Assembly (NCBI GenBank): GCA_017556745.1
Contig: JAFYMF010000014.1
Span: forward strand, 1-64,000
Source of the DNA: Clostridia bacterium
GTDB lineage: Bacteria > Bacillota > Clostridia > Oscillospirales > CAG-272
DNA length: 64,000 bases
Reading direction: 5' to 3'
Of the stretch, positions 53,532 to 62,483 are shown in pieces. How positions within the stretch are numbered: position 1 is the first letter of the stretch; every line of letters starts with the position of its first letter. A program made the translations under genes and the position numbers. The notes under the pieces are model-generated. The model saw only the letters and a program-made list of their open reading frames with translations. It made no database searches and had not been told where the DNA came from.

Positions 53532-53882
53532 TCAGATAAGATTCTTGGTAGCTATAATATCAGTACCTTCACCGTCAATATTTTCAATTATAACATCACC
53601 GATAGAAATGGGAGCAGATACTTTCACAGCGTTGATTATCTTCATATAATCGGATATCTTATCCTTTTTCAGCGAAGCAGTTGATCTGACTGAGAGCATG
53701 GTATTATCTGTCCTTACGGTTGTTGTTAATACTCTACGGGGTTCTGTTGCCTCATCTGTAGCGTATTTTTTTCCTCTGACACAAAGATTACCATTAATAT
53801 TATCAACATTGTTTCCGTCTAAAACAACGGTTATTCTGCATCCTTTGGGGCATACAGTACATATTACTTTTTTCTCTGTCAT
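53532..53882 (-). CDS. DUF1667 iron-sulfur-type small protein
   Basis: A 116-residue protein of DUF1667. The N-terminus has CTVCPKGCRI and a fourth Cys in NLCVRGKKYA, a CxxCxxxC...C arrangement that may hold a cluster, then RRVLTTTVRTDN and VSAPISIGDVIIENIDGEG. DUF1667 genes follow two-part FAD oxidoreductases related to anaerobic glycerol-3-phosphate dehydrogenase, as here; it probably passes electrons or aids assembly. It begins 1 bp after the stop of the upstream gene. Confidence 0.9.
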   Translation of the reverse strand: MTEKKVICTVCPKGCRITVVLDGNNVDNINGNLCVRGKKYATDEATEPRRVLTTTVRTDNTMLSVRSTASLKKDKISDYMKIINAVKVSAPISIGDVIIENIDGEGTDIIATKNLI

Positions 53883-53883
53883 T

Positions 53884-55137
53884 TTATTCCTCTACTTCAA
53901 GCAAAATATTTACATTATTCGAGCAGATTCCTTCTATATCAGTCTTTTTAAGAAGAACGCTTTCCATCTCACCCGGGGCACAATGCTCCCGTTTAAGTGT
54001 AAGAATTGTTCTGTCCCCATCTTTAACAAGAATCTTTGCCTTTTTAAATATGTCAGTTACTCTGAAAAATACCCTCGTATCCTCAGACTGATCAATTACC
54101 TGAGGAACTGTATAACGTACCCCGAATCCTGTATTCAAACAAATCTGAACAGCGGAATCAGAGCAATTATCCATAATAAAATCTGCTGCAGCATTACCTG
54201 CAATCTCGGCTTCATCAGAGACAAAATCAACAAGATCATGTACGTGAAGAACATTCCCACAAGCAAATATACCGGGTACAGAGGTTTCTCTATTTCCGTT
54301 AACTACAGCGCCTGATGTAATTGAATCAAGTTTAATCCCAGCCTTCTTTGAAAGCTCATTTTCAGGAATTAAACCAACAGAAAGAAGTAAGGTATCACAT
54401 TCAATGTATCGTTCTTTACCGACAATAGGACGTCTATTCTCGTCCACCTCACAAATGGTAACACCTGTTACTCGTTTATCACCGTGAATTTTGGTAACGG
54501 TATGACTGAGAAGAAGAGGAATATCAAAATCATCAAGACACTGTACAATGTTTCTTGTAAGACCGCCACTGTAAGGCATCAGCTCACAAACCGCCTTAAC
54601 TTCAGCACCCTCGAGAGTCATCCTTCTAGCCATAATAAGTCCAATATCCCCGGAACCAAGAATAACTACTTTTTTTCCAGGAAGATATCCGTCTATATTA
54701 ACATATTTCTGTGCGGTACCTGCTGTAAATATACCTGCAGGACGGGTACCTGATATATTAAGTGCACCACGGCTTCTCTCGCGGCATCCCATGGCAAGGA
54801 TAACCGCCTTAGCCTGTACTGTAAACACTCCATCTTTTTCGTTTACCGCAGTAACTATCTTATCAGAGGTAACATCAAGAACCATTGTACCCAACTTGTA
54901 TTCTATACCAAGTTCTTCAACCTCTTTCGAGTATTTATAAGCGTATTCAGGTCCGGTAAGCTCTTCTTTAAACTTATGAAGACCAAAACCATTATGAATA
55001 CACTGTTCAAGAATTCCACCAAGGAAAGGATTGCGATCAAGAAGAAGTATACTTTCTATTCCTTTTTTTCTTGCGGCAACCGCCGCGCTCATTCCTGCGG
55101 GACCTGCACCGATTATAACAAGATCCGTCTTAATCAT
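53884..55137 (-). CDS. NAD(P)/FAD-dependent oxidoreductase, GlpB-like position
   Basis: A 417-residue flavoprotein. It starts DLVIIGAGPAGMSAAVAARKKG (FAD Rossmann motif), has a second nucleotide motif VVILGSGDIGLIMARRM (about residue 160) for NAD(P), and ILAMGCRERSRGALN and PGIFACGN near the ends. The form is that of the HcaD/TrxB-like oxidoreductases encoded beside GlpA-like proteins and DUF1667. Together they probably oxidise a hydroxy substrate, perhaps glycerol-3-phosphate, and pass electrons to an acceptor that differs from GlpC. Its ATG overlaps the previous stop by 1 bp. Confidence 0.88.
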   Translation of the reverse strand: MIKTDLVIIGAGPAGMSAAVAARKKGIESILLLDRNPFLGGILEQCIHNGFGLHKFKEELTGPEYAYKYSKEVEELGIEYKLGTMVLDVTSDKIVTAVNEKDGVFTVQAKAVILAMGCRERSRGALNISGTRPAGIFTAGTAQKYVNIDGYLPGKKVVILGSGDIGLIMARRMTLEGAEVKAVCELMPYSGGLTRNIVQCLDDFDIPLLLSHTVTKIHGDKRVTGVTICEVDENRRPIVGKERYIECDTLLLSVGLIPENELSKKAGIKLDSITSGAVVNGNRETSVPGIFACGNVLHVHDLVDFVSDEAEIAGNAAADFIMDNCSDSAVQICLNTGFGVRYTVPQVIDQSEDTRVFFRVTDIFKKAKILVKDGDRTILTLKREHCAPGEMESVLLKKTDIEGICSNNVNILLEVEE

Positions 55138-56561
55138 TATTTTGTCCTCTCAAAGTTTATAATAGATCCTTCACCGCTTTTAGTTACATTTTCAAAGGGA
55201 ATACCAAGCTCTCTTGCAAGGATGCTTACAATTGAGGGAGAACAGAACCCTCCCTGACAACGTCCCATTCCACTTCTGGTACGCCTCTTTACGGCATCAA
55301 GATTACGTGCAGGAGGATTGGTGTGTATTGCGGCAATTATCTCACCCTCGGATACTTCCTCGCAACGGCAAATATATCTACCATATGCAGGATTCTCAGC
55401 AATAAAACGATTCTTTTCTTCAAGTGACATTTCTCTGAATTTATGAGAGGGTTCACGGATAGGATTATAATCTTCCTTCTTTTCAAGAACAAGACCTGCC
55501 CCGGAAAGAAGTTCTGCAACATATTCTGCAATGGCAGGTGATGATGACAGGCCGGGGGATTCAATTCCGGCAGCATTTACAAATCTCTCGCAAGGAACAT
55601 TTATAACAAAATCACCGGTATCAGGGGTACTGCGAAGACCACAGAATGACGTTATTACTGATCTTGAGGGAGGATTCTTTATTGTTTCATAAACGCTCTT
55701 AAGAATGGTATCAAGTCCGGGAGCAGTAGTTGATACATCACTCTTATCTTCGATATCCTCAGACGTGGGACCCAAGAGAAGATTACCGTCAACTGTGGGA
55801 GAGACGAGAATTCCTTTTCCCATTTTTGATGGAACTCGGAAAAGTGTATGATTTACAACTGTACCGAATTCTTTGTCAACAAGCATATATTCACCTCGTC
55901 TAGGGGTAACAGAAAACGATGTGTCACCTACAAGAGTTGCAATGGCATCAGAATATACACCGGCACAATTTACTATATAGCGTGACCTGATCTCATTTTC
56001 CCCATCAGAGATAAGATAACAGTCACCATCATTTATAATATTCTTAACATTATACTCGGTCTTAAGCTCACATCCGTTATCCATTGCATTACCGACCGCG
56101 GCAATAGCAAGTTCATAAGGACAAATAATAGCTCCGCTGGGTGCAAGAAGGGCATATTTAACATCATCGGTTATATTGGGTTCAAGCCGATGTAACTCAT
56201 CAGAGTCGATTATTCGCATACCTTCAACACCGTTTTTCACACCGCGTTCGAGTAGATCATCAAGTACTGTCTTTTCATCATCATTGAAAGCAAGGACCAT
56301 TGAACCATTTCTTCTGTATTTTACTCCGAGTTCACGTGCAACATTTTCCATCATTTCTGATCCGCGAACATTGAGCTTAGCTTTAAGCGATCCAACCGCG
56401 GCATCAAAACCGGCATGAATAATGGCACTGTTAGCTTTGGTAGCCCCCATTGCTACATCACTTTCTTTTTCAACAAGACAAATACTGAGATTATAACCGG
56501 AGAGCTTACGGGCAATCATTCCACCCACAACCCCCGCACCGATTATTACAACGTCAAACAT
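55137..56561 (-). CDS. FAD-dependent dehydrogenase with BFD-type [2Fe-2S] domain (GlpA-like)
   Basis: A 474-residue flavoprotein. The N-terminal DAO-type domain begins MFDVVIIGAGVVGGMIARKL and contains AVGSLKAKLNVRGSEM and NCAGVYSDAIATL. The C-terminal 80 residues hold YICRCEEVSEGEI and GMGRCQGGFCSP, the CxC...C...C of a bacterioferritin-associated ferredoxin-like cluster domain, typical for GlpA. Glycerol-3-phosphate dehydrogenase is the usual annotation, but other hydroxy acids are possible. The start at 56561 has AGGAGAAAT before it; an earlier ATG would add 28 odd residues. First gene of the three-gene operon. Confidence 0.9.
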   Translation of the reverse strand: MFDVVIIGAGVVGGMIARKLSGYNLSICLVEKESDVAMGATKANSAIIHAGFDAAVGSLKAKLNVRGSEMMENVARELGVKYRRNGSMVLAFNDDEKTVLDDLLERGVKNGVEGMRIIDSDELHRLEPNITDDVKYALLAPSGAIICPYELAIAAVGNAMDNGCELKTEYNVKNIINDGDCYLISDGENEIRSRYIVNCAGVYSDAIATLVGDTSFSVTPRRGEYMLVDKEFGTVVNHTLFRVPSKMGKGILVSPTVDGNLLLGPTSEDIEDKSDVSTTAPGLDTILKSVYETIKNPPSRSVITSFCGLRSTPDTGDFVINVPCERFVNAAGIESPGLSSSPAIAEYVAELLSGAGLVLEKKEDYNPIREPSHKFREMSLEEKNRFIAENPAYGRYICRCEEVSEGEIIAAIHTNPPARNLDAVKRRTRSGMGRCQGGFCSPSIVSILARELGIPFENVTKSGEGSIINFERTK

Positions 56562-56679
56562 TTTGCCATTTCTCCTAATTTTATATACTCGTTTAGTATT
56601 ATACAACTTTAACAAAATTAAATCAATGTCAAAACCTACAAACATAAAAACAAAGAAAAATATTTTATTATCCTTTTTA

Positions 56680-56708
56680 TTGAAATAAAAGTTATATTAT
56701 GATATACT
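56680..56708 (+). promoter_or_regulatory. Promoter of the DUF4867 gene
   Basis: TTGAAA (56680-56685), 17 bp, TATACT (56703-56708), 31 bp before ATG 56740, with AAAGAGGTG as binding site. Confidence 0.6.
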
Positions 56709-56739
56709 TAATTCAATTAGAAAAAAGAGGTGTGTTTTT

Positions 56740-57381
56740 ATGATAAACAATCTTAAAAAAATTAATCCTGAAATTAAGATCTATTCTGTAAATGATCCTG
56801 AGTTTGCAAGATATGGTAAAATAATAACCGGTTTTGATTCAAAGGATCTTATAACCAAGGCACTCGAAATAAACAAGCCTGACAACGGTGCTGCATACAC
56901 CGCATCCATTCCCGAACTTGAAGCCGCTGATGGTTTCTGCACTCTCCAAAATGAATACTATGGTGGAATGGACATTCAGATCGGTCTGTGTTGGGGTTAC
57001 AATGTCATGCTCGATGCCCTTGAGTACCATAAGTGTACCGAGATAAACATTGCCGCAACCGATATGCTTGTGTTCCTTGGCAAACTCGCCGATATTAAAG
57101 ACGGTGTATTTTCTTCCGACGATGTTATGGCTTTCTTTGTACCTGCGGGAACTACTATCGAACTTTATAACGATACACTTCATTACTGTCCTTGTCAGAC
57201 AAGCGCAGACGGCTTCTATTCTATTGTTGTCCTTATGAAGAATACTAACGGTCCTCTTAACTTCACTCCTATAGATAACCGTATTATCGGTCATAATAAG
57301 TGGGTTATCTGGCACAAGGATGCTGCTCCCGAGAACGGCTTTGTAGGTATCTCCGGAACTAATCTTAAGCTTAATTTCTAA
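56740..57381 (+). CDS. DUF4867 family protein (cupin-like)
   Basis: A 213-residue soluble protein of DUF4867. It contains EYYGGMDIQIGLCWGYNVMLDALEYHK-type text (about residues 74-97), DMLVFLGKLADI, FFVPAGTTIELYNDTLHYCPC and HNKWVIWHKDA. The 'PAGTTIEL...LHYCPC' segment and His/Glu pattern resemble a cupin that binds a small sugar-like ligand or metal. In other Firmicutes it is found with sugar utilisation genes, but its reaction is not known. Here it stands alone with its own promoter and terminator. Confidence 0.82.
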   Translation: MINNLKKINPEIKIYSVNDPEFARYGKIITGFDSKDLITKALEINKPDNGAAYTASIPELEAADGFCTLQNEYYGGMDIQIGLCWGYNVMLDALEYHKCTEINIAATDMLVFLGKLADIKDGVFSSDDVMAFFVPAGTTIELYNDTLHYCPCQTSADGFYSIVVLMKNTNGPLNFTPIDNRIIGHNKWVIWHKDAAPENGFVGISGTNLKLNF

Positions 57382-57427
57382 AGCATCTGACAGATTTACT
57401 CGACGGATGATATTTCTTATAAATAGA

Positions 57428-57454
57428 CAAGGCACAACACTTTGTTGTGCCTTG
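57428..57454. terminator. Terminator between DUF4867 and the minus-strand ABC region
   Basis: A perfect 12-bp stem (CAAGGCACAACA / TGTTGTGCCTTG) with a CTT loop, followed by TTTATTTTATTG. It sits between convergent genes. Confidence 0.85.
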
Positions 57455-57460
57455 TTTATT

Positions 57461-57688
57461 TTATTGTTTTTTTCTTCCCTGTAATACCTTGGTAAACTCA
57501 TTTTCAACTTTTTCACACGCCTCACACGGTACGTTGAAAAGTTCGCTATAGCTCTTCGCTTCCTCCTCACTTATGGGTGTGGTTGAAACGTATCCTGTTC
57601 TGTCTGAAGGACTTGCAACGGGATTAACAAGAAATGCATCATCCGGTGATGGGGTAGGGGGGAAGACTTTGGACTCTTCCTGTTTCAT
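57461..57688 (-). CDS. Small Pro-rich protein with CxxC, unknown
   Basis: A 75-residue protein, start ATG 57688 with a strong GGAGGTG 8 bp upstream. The N-terminal half is Pro/Ser-rich (FPPTPSPDDAFLVNPVASPS), followed by DRTGYVSTTPISEEEAKSYS and a CEAC motif (about residues 54-57) before a Lys-rich end. There is no membrane segment or signal peptide. It is the last gene of the ABC exporter cluster, 47 bp downstream of the second exporter subunit. It might be a peptide handled by the exporter, or a small metal-binding accessory; neither is shown. I do not recognise a family. Confidence 0.6.
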   Translation of the reverse strand: MKQEESKVFPPTPSPDDAFLVNPVASPSDRTGYVSTTPISEEEAKSYSELFNVPCEACEKVENEFTKVLQGRKKQ

Positions 57689-57735
57689 TTTTTCACCTCC
57701 GACATTATTATTCGCAGGTAAAAACACAAAAAAAC

Positions 57736-59514
57736 TTACATAAACTGGGAAGCGTGCATCGATGCGTATGTCCCTCCGGCACAAATAAGTTCTTCATGGG
57801 TCCCGCACTCAACTATCTTGCCATCGTTAATAACAATAATTTTGTCTGCATTTTTTATCGTAGACAGACGATGCGCGATAACAAAACAAGTCTTGTTCTC
57901 CATAAGCTTACGCATAGCTGTTTGAACATATTCTTCCGTTCTTGTATCAACGTTCGAAGTAGCCTCATCAAGAATAAGCATCCTCGAATCGTTTATCATC
58001 GCCCTTGCAATAGTAAGTAACTGCTTTTGTCCTTTCGATATATTGATACCATTATCAGTTATTCTGGTATCATAGCCATTCGGAAGAGACTCAATATACT
58101 TATCTATCCCCACAACATGAGCGGCATGTTTAATTTTATCAAGAGAAACATTTTCATTTCCGTAAGAGATATTGTCAGCAATACTTCCGTCAAAGAGCCA
58201 CGTATCTTGAAGAACCATAGTGAAGGCTTTTCTAAGGCTATCTCGAGTAACAGAACGAATCTCTTTTCCATCAATAAATATCTGACCATCATTAACATCA
58301 TAAAATCTCATAAGAAGATTTATTATCGTTGTCTTGCCGGCACCGGTGGGACCAACGATAGCTATCTGTTCTCCCTCTCCTGCGGTAAAACTAATATTTT
58401 TCAGTATGAGAGTATCTTCGGTATAACCGAAACTGACATTTTTAAACTCAACATTTCCGCATACACCGTCAAGAATTTCAGCATTGTCAGAATCACGAAC
58501 CTCCTCCGGTTCATCAAGAAGACCGAAGACCCTCTCCGCTGCAGCAATAGATGATTGTAACTCATTAAATACAGTAGAAATCTCGCTGATAGGACCAGCA
58601 AACTTTCTTGAAAAAAGTATAAAAGCAGAAATATCACCGAGTTTAAGTCTATTTCCAAGATAAAGAATCGCACCAAGTGTACTTATAAGTGAAATAGATA
58701 TATTATTAATAAAATTAACAGACGGTCCGACTACGCTACCTTGATAATCTGAATTATAACAAGAGGCCGTAGCATCACTGTTATACTTATCAAACATCTC
58801 AATAAACTCATCCTCAGTACCGTAAGCTTTAACTGTTTTTTGTCCTGTTATTGTTTCTTCTGTATAACCATTGAGAGCACCAAGAGCATATGAGCGTTTT
58901 CTGTAAAGAGGATGAAGCTTCTTGGTTTTTCGTAAGGTAAACAATATCGACAGAGGGATTGTAACAAGGAATACACTTAACAAAAGCGGAGAAATCATCA
59001 CCATACTGATAAATGCACCGACAATGGTAATAGAACTGGTAAATAGAGTCACAAAATCCTGTGACAAAGACGTATTTACCATATCGATATCGTAAGAGAT
59101 ACGACTAATTATATCTCCCGCCTGATGTCTATCGAAAAATCCGACAGGCAGGGAAGTAAGTTTACTGAAAACGTCACGTCGCATAGACAATGTGATTTTT
59201 TGGCTGAGATTAACCATTATTACCGTCAGCAAGTATGTAAATATCGCAGATATAGCATAACATATTATTATAAGAACGACGTAGTATAATACTTTATCAA
59301 ACTCTACCTTTCCTTGTCCCGGAGAAATAGCATCGATGGCAAGACCTGAGAGTTTAGGAGCAAGGAGTGCAAGAAGATTAGACACAACAGACAGAAATGC
59401 AGCAAGAATAACGAACCACTTGTATCTCCAGACGTATTTGCCAAGTCTTAAAAGGGTCCTCGATTTTTTCGCCTTAGGTCGCGATACGTATGATAATGGA
59501 TCACGTCCTATCAT
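57736..59514 (-). CDS. ABC exporter subunit (TMD-NBD half-transporter), catalytic-Glu side
   Basis: A 592-residue half-transporter: six membrane helices in the first 320 residues, then an ATPase domain with GPTGAGKTTI (Walker A), a variant signature SKGQKQLLTIARAM (LSGGQ reads ISKGQ) and MLILDEATSNVD (Walker B with the catalytic Glu), and H-loop FVIAHRLST. Its partner has the opposite pattern, as in TM287/TM288 or BmrCD, so this is a heterodimeric multidrug- or lipid-type exporter. The start overlaps the partner's stop by 1 bp. Substrate unknown. Confidence 0.93.
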   Translation of the reverse strand: MIGRDPLSYVSRPKAKKSRTLLRLGKYVWRYKWFVILAAFLSVVSNLLALLAPKLSGLAIDAISPGQGKVEFDKVLYYVVLIIICYAISAIFTYLLTVIMVNLSQKITLSMRRDVFSKLTSLPVGFFDRHQAGDIISRISYDIDMVNTSLSQDFVTLFTSSITIVGAFISMVMISPLLLSVFLVTIPLSILFTLRKTKKLHPLYRKRSYALGALNGYTEETITGQKTVKAYGTEDEFIEMFDKYNSDATASCYNSDYQGSVVGPSVNFINNISISLISTLGAILYLGNRLKLGDISAFILFSRKFAGPISEISTVFNELQSSIAAAERVFGLLDEPEEVRDSDNAEILDGVCGNVEFKNVSFGYTEDTLILKNISFTAGEGEQIAIVGPTGAGKTTIINLLMRFYDVNDGQIFIDGKEIRSVTRDSLRKAFTMVLQDTWLFDGSIADNISYGNENVSLDKIKHAAHVVGIDKYIESLPNGYDTRITDNGINISKGQKQLLTIARAMINDSRMLILDEATSNVDTRTEEYVQTAMRKLMENKTCFVIAHRLSTIKNADKIIVINDGKIVECGTHEELICAGGTYASMHASQFM

Positions 59515-61229
59515 TATTGCACCTCCCCTTGTGTTTTAGCTATCTCGTAATAGAGTGCAGATGACTTGAGAAGTGTATCGTGATCTCCGTATCCTGCCAT
59601 TTTTCCGTTTTCAAGCACAAGGATCTTATCAGCATGTCTGATAGAGCTTATACGCTGTGCGATAACAATCTTTGTCGTATTTTTAAAGTTGCTGTTTATT
59701 TCTTTTCTTAGCATAGCATCAGTCTTATAATCAAGAGCAGACGATGAATCATCAAGAATAAGCAGTTCCGGATTTGCCGCAAATGCCCTTGAAAGCAGTA
59801 TCCTCTGTTTTTGACCACCGCTAAGATTAGCCGCTTTTGATTCAAGTCTGTATTCAAATCCGTTTTCCTTTTGAGAAATAAATTCTTCTGCGTGAGCAAT
59901 TTTCGCTGCTTTCATAATATTTTCGTTATTAAGATGTCTGCCAAGAGAAATATTTTCAGCTATGGTTGCGGACATAAGAAAATCATTTTGGAAAACTATA
60001 CCTATCTTACTTCTGAGATCTTTTAACGGTATTGATATTATATCATCACCGTCGATCCTTATCTCTCCTTCAGATATATCGTAGAAGCGTAATAAGAGCT
60101 GTATAACTGTAGTTTTGCCACTTCCTATAGCTCCTATTATACCCAATGTTTCTCCACGTTTAAGCGAAAAATTTATGCCATCAAGAGTCTTTGCCCCTTC
60201 AGAAAGCCCGCTATAGGTAAACGATACATTACTGAAAGTAATGTAGTCATCTGTATCAACATGGTCCTGAGGTATAACTTTTATATCGGACGTAGAACTA
60301 AGTATTTCGCGAATTCTTACGGCAGATGCACTACCTTTAGTATAGTTGGTAAAAATACGATTTATCATGGTTACGGCATTAGTTATGATAGTAAAGTAAG
60401 ACATAAATGCAATTATCTTTCCTGCCTCTGAAAGTCCTTCATTTACTCTGTAAGCACCAATCATAATTATTATTGCCAAAGCTATATTAAGAATCAGCGT
60501 AATAACAGGATTTGTAATACCAAGAGTTACCGTAGCTTTAGTTTCACGTCTGGACAGATCAGTATTTATTTTCTCAAAGTTATCTTTCTCCGTTTCTACC
60601 TGAGACAAAGCTTTTACAACTCGTATTCCTGAAAAAAATTCTCTGACTTTAAGCACAAGTGTATCAACAGCGTTTTGAACAGATGAGTAAAGCGGGATTC
60701 CATACCTTGAGAGAAACACGATTATCAACGCAATAAACGGAACTGTTGCAATAAGTATAGAGGCAAGAACGGCATCAAGCACGAGGGTCATTATTATTCC
60801 GCCTATAATGAGAATTGGCGCACGAATACCTACTCTGAGAAGCATACCTATCATATTTCTGACGTTATATGTATCAGATGAAATACGAGAAATAAGAGAG
60901 GGAACAGTAAAATGGTCTACCTCGCTGCAGGACATGTTAAAAATATGTCCGTAAAGATCACGTCTGACATTATAAATAACACTATTTGCAACCTTAGATG
61001 CACCTCGGTTAGCAATTACGTTTAACACAAATGTCAGTAGTGCGCACACAAGCATAAGTATGCCCCAAAAAAGTATTTTTTCTATACTTTTCATAGGGAT
61101 TATCACATCTATAATATGTTGTAATATGTATGGTATAAAAAGCTCTGTAATTGTTCCGATAAATTTAACACTCATCGAAAACACAATAAGAGAAGTATAA
61201 CCTGATAAATATTTAAAAATCGCTTTCAT
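59514..61229 (-). CDS. ABC exporter subunit (TMD-NBD half-transporter), degenerate-site side
   Basis: A 571-residue half-transporter with six membrane helices and an ATPase domain: GAIGSGKTTV (Walker A), canonical LSGGQKQRILLSRAF signature, and LLILDDSSSALD, in which the catalytic Glu is Asp; the H-loop reads IVIAQRISS with Gln for His. So the ATP site formed by this Walker B with the partner's ISKGQ signature is degenerate, and the other site is intact. This asymmetric arrangement is known for heterodimeric exporters. First of the exporter pair; the AbrB-like gene lies 63 bp upstream, behind a terminator. Confidence 0.93.
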   Translation of the reverse strand: MKAIFKYLSGYTSLIVFSMSVKFIGTITELFIPYILQHIIDVIIPMKSIEKILFWGILMLVCALLTFVLNVIANRGASKVANSVIYNVRRDLYGHIFNMSCSEVDHFTVPSLISRISSDTYNVRNMIGMLLRVGIRAPILIIGGIIMTLVLDAVLASILIATVPFIALIIVFLSRYGIPLYSSVQNAVDTLVLKVREFFSGIRVVKALSQVETEKDNFEKINTDLSRRETKATVTLGITNPVITLILNIALAIIIMIGAYRVNEGLSEAGKIIAFMSYFTIITNAVTMINRIFTNYTKGSASAVRIREILSSTSDIKVIPQDHVDTDDYITFSNVSFTYSGLSEGAKTLDGINFSLKRGETLGIIGAIGSGKTTVIQLLLRFYDISEGEIRIDGDDIISIPLKDLRSKIGIVFQNDFLMSATIAENISLGRHLNNENIMKAAKIAHAEEFISQKENGFEYRLESKAANLSGGQKQRILLSRAFAANPELLILDDSSSALDYKTDAMLRKEINSNFKNTTKIVIAQRISSIRHADKILVLENGKMAGYGDHDTLLKSSALYYEIAKTQGEVQ

Positions 61230-61263
61230 CTGTTTCCTTTACTGTATTAAAATTATAAAAGGC

Positions 61264-61290
61264 AAAAAAAGCCCCTTGCGGAGCTTTTTT
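61264..61290 (-). terminator. Terminator after the AbrB-like gene
   Basis: AAAAAAGCCCC / CGGAGCTTTTTT, a stem of about 11 bp with one mismatch, TTG loop, and T run on either strand. It lies 2 bp after the regulator's stop and before the exporter genes. Confidence 0.75.
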
Positions 61291-61291
61291 A

Positions 61292-61537
61292 TTATCTTTT
61301 TGTACCAAGTTTATCAAGACAAGCTTTACATATAGGCTTGTCCATATAAATAAACAACTCTTCTGCGCTGTTACAAAAAACGCAGGCAGGATCGTGCTTT
61401 TGAAGAATAATTCTGTCGTTTTCAATAAATATCTCTATTTCGTCTTTTTCCTTGATGTCCATGTTTTTTCTAATCTCAATGGGCAAAACAATTCTTCCAA
61501 GCTCATCAATTTTTCTGATCATTCCGGTAGACTTCAT
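61292..61537 (-). CDS. AbrB/SpoVT-type regulator with C-terminal Cys finger
   Basis: An 81-residue DNA-binding protein. Residues 1-50 are a SpoVT-AbrB swapped-hairpin domain (GMIRKIDELGRIVLPIEIRK). The last 30 residues carry CVFCNSAEELF and ICKACLDKL, two CxxC pairs that could hold zinc or link two chains. Such AbrB-like proteins control transition-phase genes in Firmicutes. ATG 61537 has GCGGAGGATAG upstream. Its targets are not visible from the sequence. Confidence 0.88.
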   Translation of the reverse strand: MKSTGMIRKIDELGRIVLPIEIRKNMDIKEKDEIEIFIENDRIILQKHDPACVFCNSAEELFIYMDKPICKACLDKLGTKR

Positions 61538-61605
61538 CGCTATCCTCCGCGTAACTTAATAACAAAGATATAATATCACATTTGTAAATAATTGTCAATT
61601 CGAAA

Positions 61606-62466
61606 TCATTCCTTGGATGATAAATAAAGACTGTATACAGTGTTTTTGGGAAGACCGAAATCCTTTGAAACAGTTTTGACCGCATCAGAAGATGAGCGTC
61701 CATCAGATATATATTCATCAATTTTTTTCAGAATAATATCATCTGTCATAGGTTCATCGTTTGGCTGTTCAGATGTACCTTCTATAATCATTACAAACTC
61801 ACCCTTAGGCTGTTTATCTGAGTAAAACGCAATAGCCTCTGAAAGTGTTGTACGTATAACCTCTTCGTTAAGCTTTGTGAGCTCACGGCAGAGAGCGATT
61901 CTTCTGTCACCTCCAAAGTGTTTACAAATATCAAGTAAGGTAGCATTTAACTTATGAGGGGCTTCATAAAGAATCATAGTTCTTTCTTCCTTGGATAAGA
62001 ACTCCAGCCTTTCGCGGCGCTCCTTTCCTTTAACAGGAAGAAAGCCTTCAAAAACAAATTTACCGGTAGGAAGAGCAGACAAAGTCAACGCATTCACAGC
62101 CGCACATGGGCCGGGTATACCTACGACATTAACATTGTTTTCTGAGCAAAGAACTACAAGATCCTCTCCGGGATCACTAATGGCAGGAGTCCCTGCATCG
62201 GTGACAAGAGCACAGCTTTCACCGTTCATAAGACGGTTAACTATCTCTATACCACGCTCTTTTTTATTGTGCTCGTAGTAACTTACAAGTTCTTTTTTTA
62301 TTTCAAGGCGTTGAAGTAATTTCATGGTTACGCGAGTATCCTCAGCCGCAATAAAATCTACTTTACGGAGGACATCCATTGCTCGTAACGATATATCATA
62401 CATATTTCCTATAGGGGTAGCAACAAGATAAAGTGTACTGCCGGAAACAAAATTTTTCTCCTCCAT
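61606..62466 (-). CDS. rsmI: 16S rRNA (cytidine1402-2'-O)-methyltransferase
   Basis: A 286-residue tetrapyrrole-methylase-fold enzyme. Family marks are LYLVATPIGNMYDISLRAMDVL, FIAAEDTRVTMKLLQRL, ALVTDAGTPAISDPGEDLV, GIPGPCAAVNAL and FEGFLPVKGKERRERL. RsmI methylates C1402 of 16S rRNA at the decoding site with S-adenosylmethionine. It follows the TrmN6-like gene by 17 bp and has AGGAGAGACACAATG at the start. Confidence 0.95.
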   Translation of the reverse strand: MEEKNFVSGSTLYLVATPIGNMYDISLRAMDVLRKVDFIAAEDTRVTMKLLQRLEIKKELVSYYEHNKKERGIEIVNRLMNGESCALVTDAGTPAISDPGEDLVVLCSENNVNVVGIPGPCAAVNALTLSALPTGKFVFEGFLPVKGKERRERLEFLSKEERTMILYEAPHKLNATLLDICKHFGGDRRIALCRELTKLNEEVIRTTLSEAIAFYSDKQPKGEFVMIIEGTSEQPNDEPMTDDIILKKIDEYISDGRSSSDAVKTVSKDFGLPKNTVYSLYLSSKE

Positions 62467-62483
62467 TGTGTCTCTCCTTGTTT

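Noticed and set aside
53698..54315. 205-codon plus-strand frame over DUF1667 and the GlpB-like gene
   Set aside because: Antisense to two clear genes, low-complexity sequence and no ribosome site.
56839..57570. 243-codon minus-strand frame over DUF4867
   Set aside because: It covers DUF4867 in antisense and runs through the terminator at 57428-57454; the motif-bearing frame is on the plus strand.
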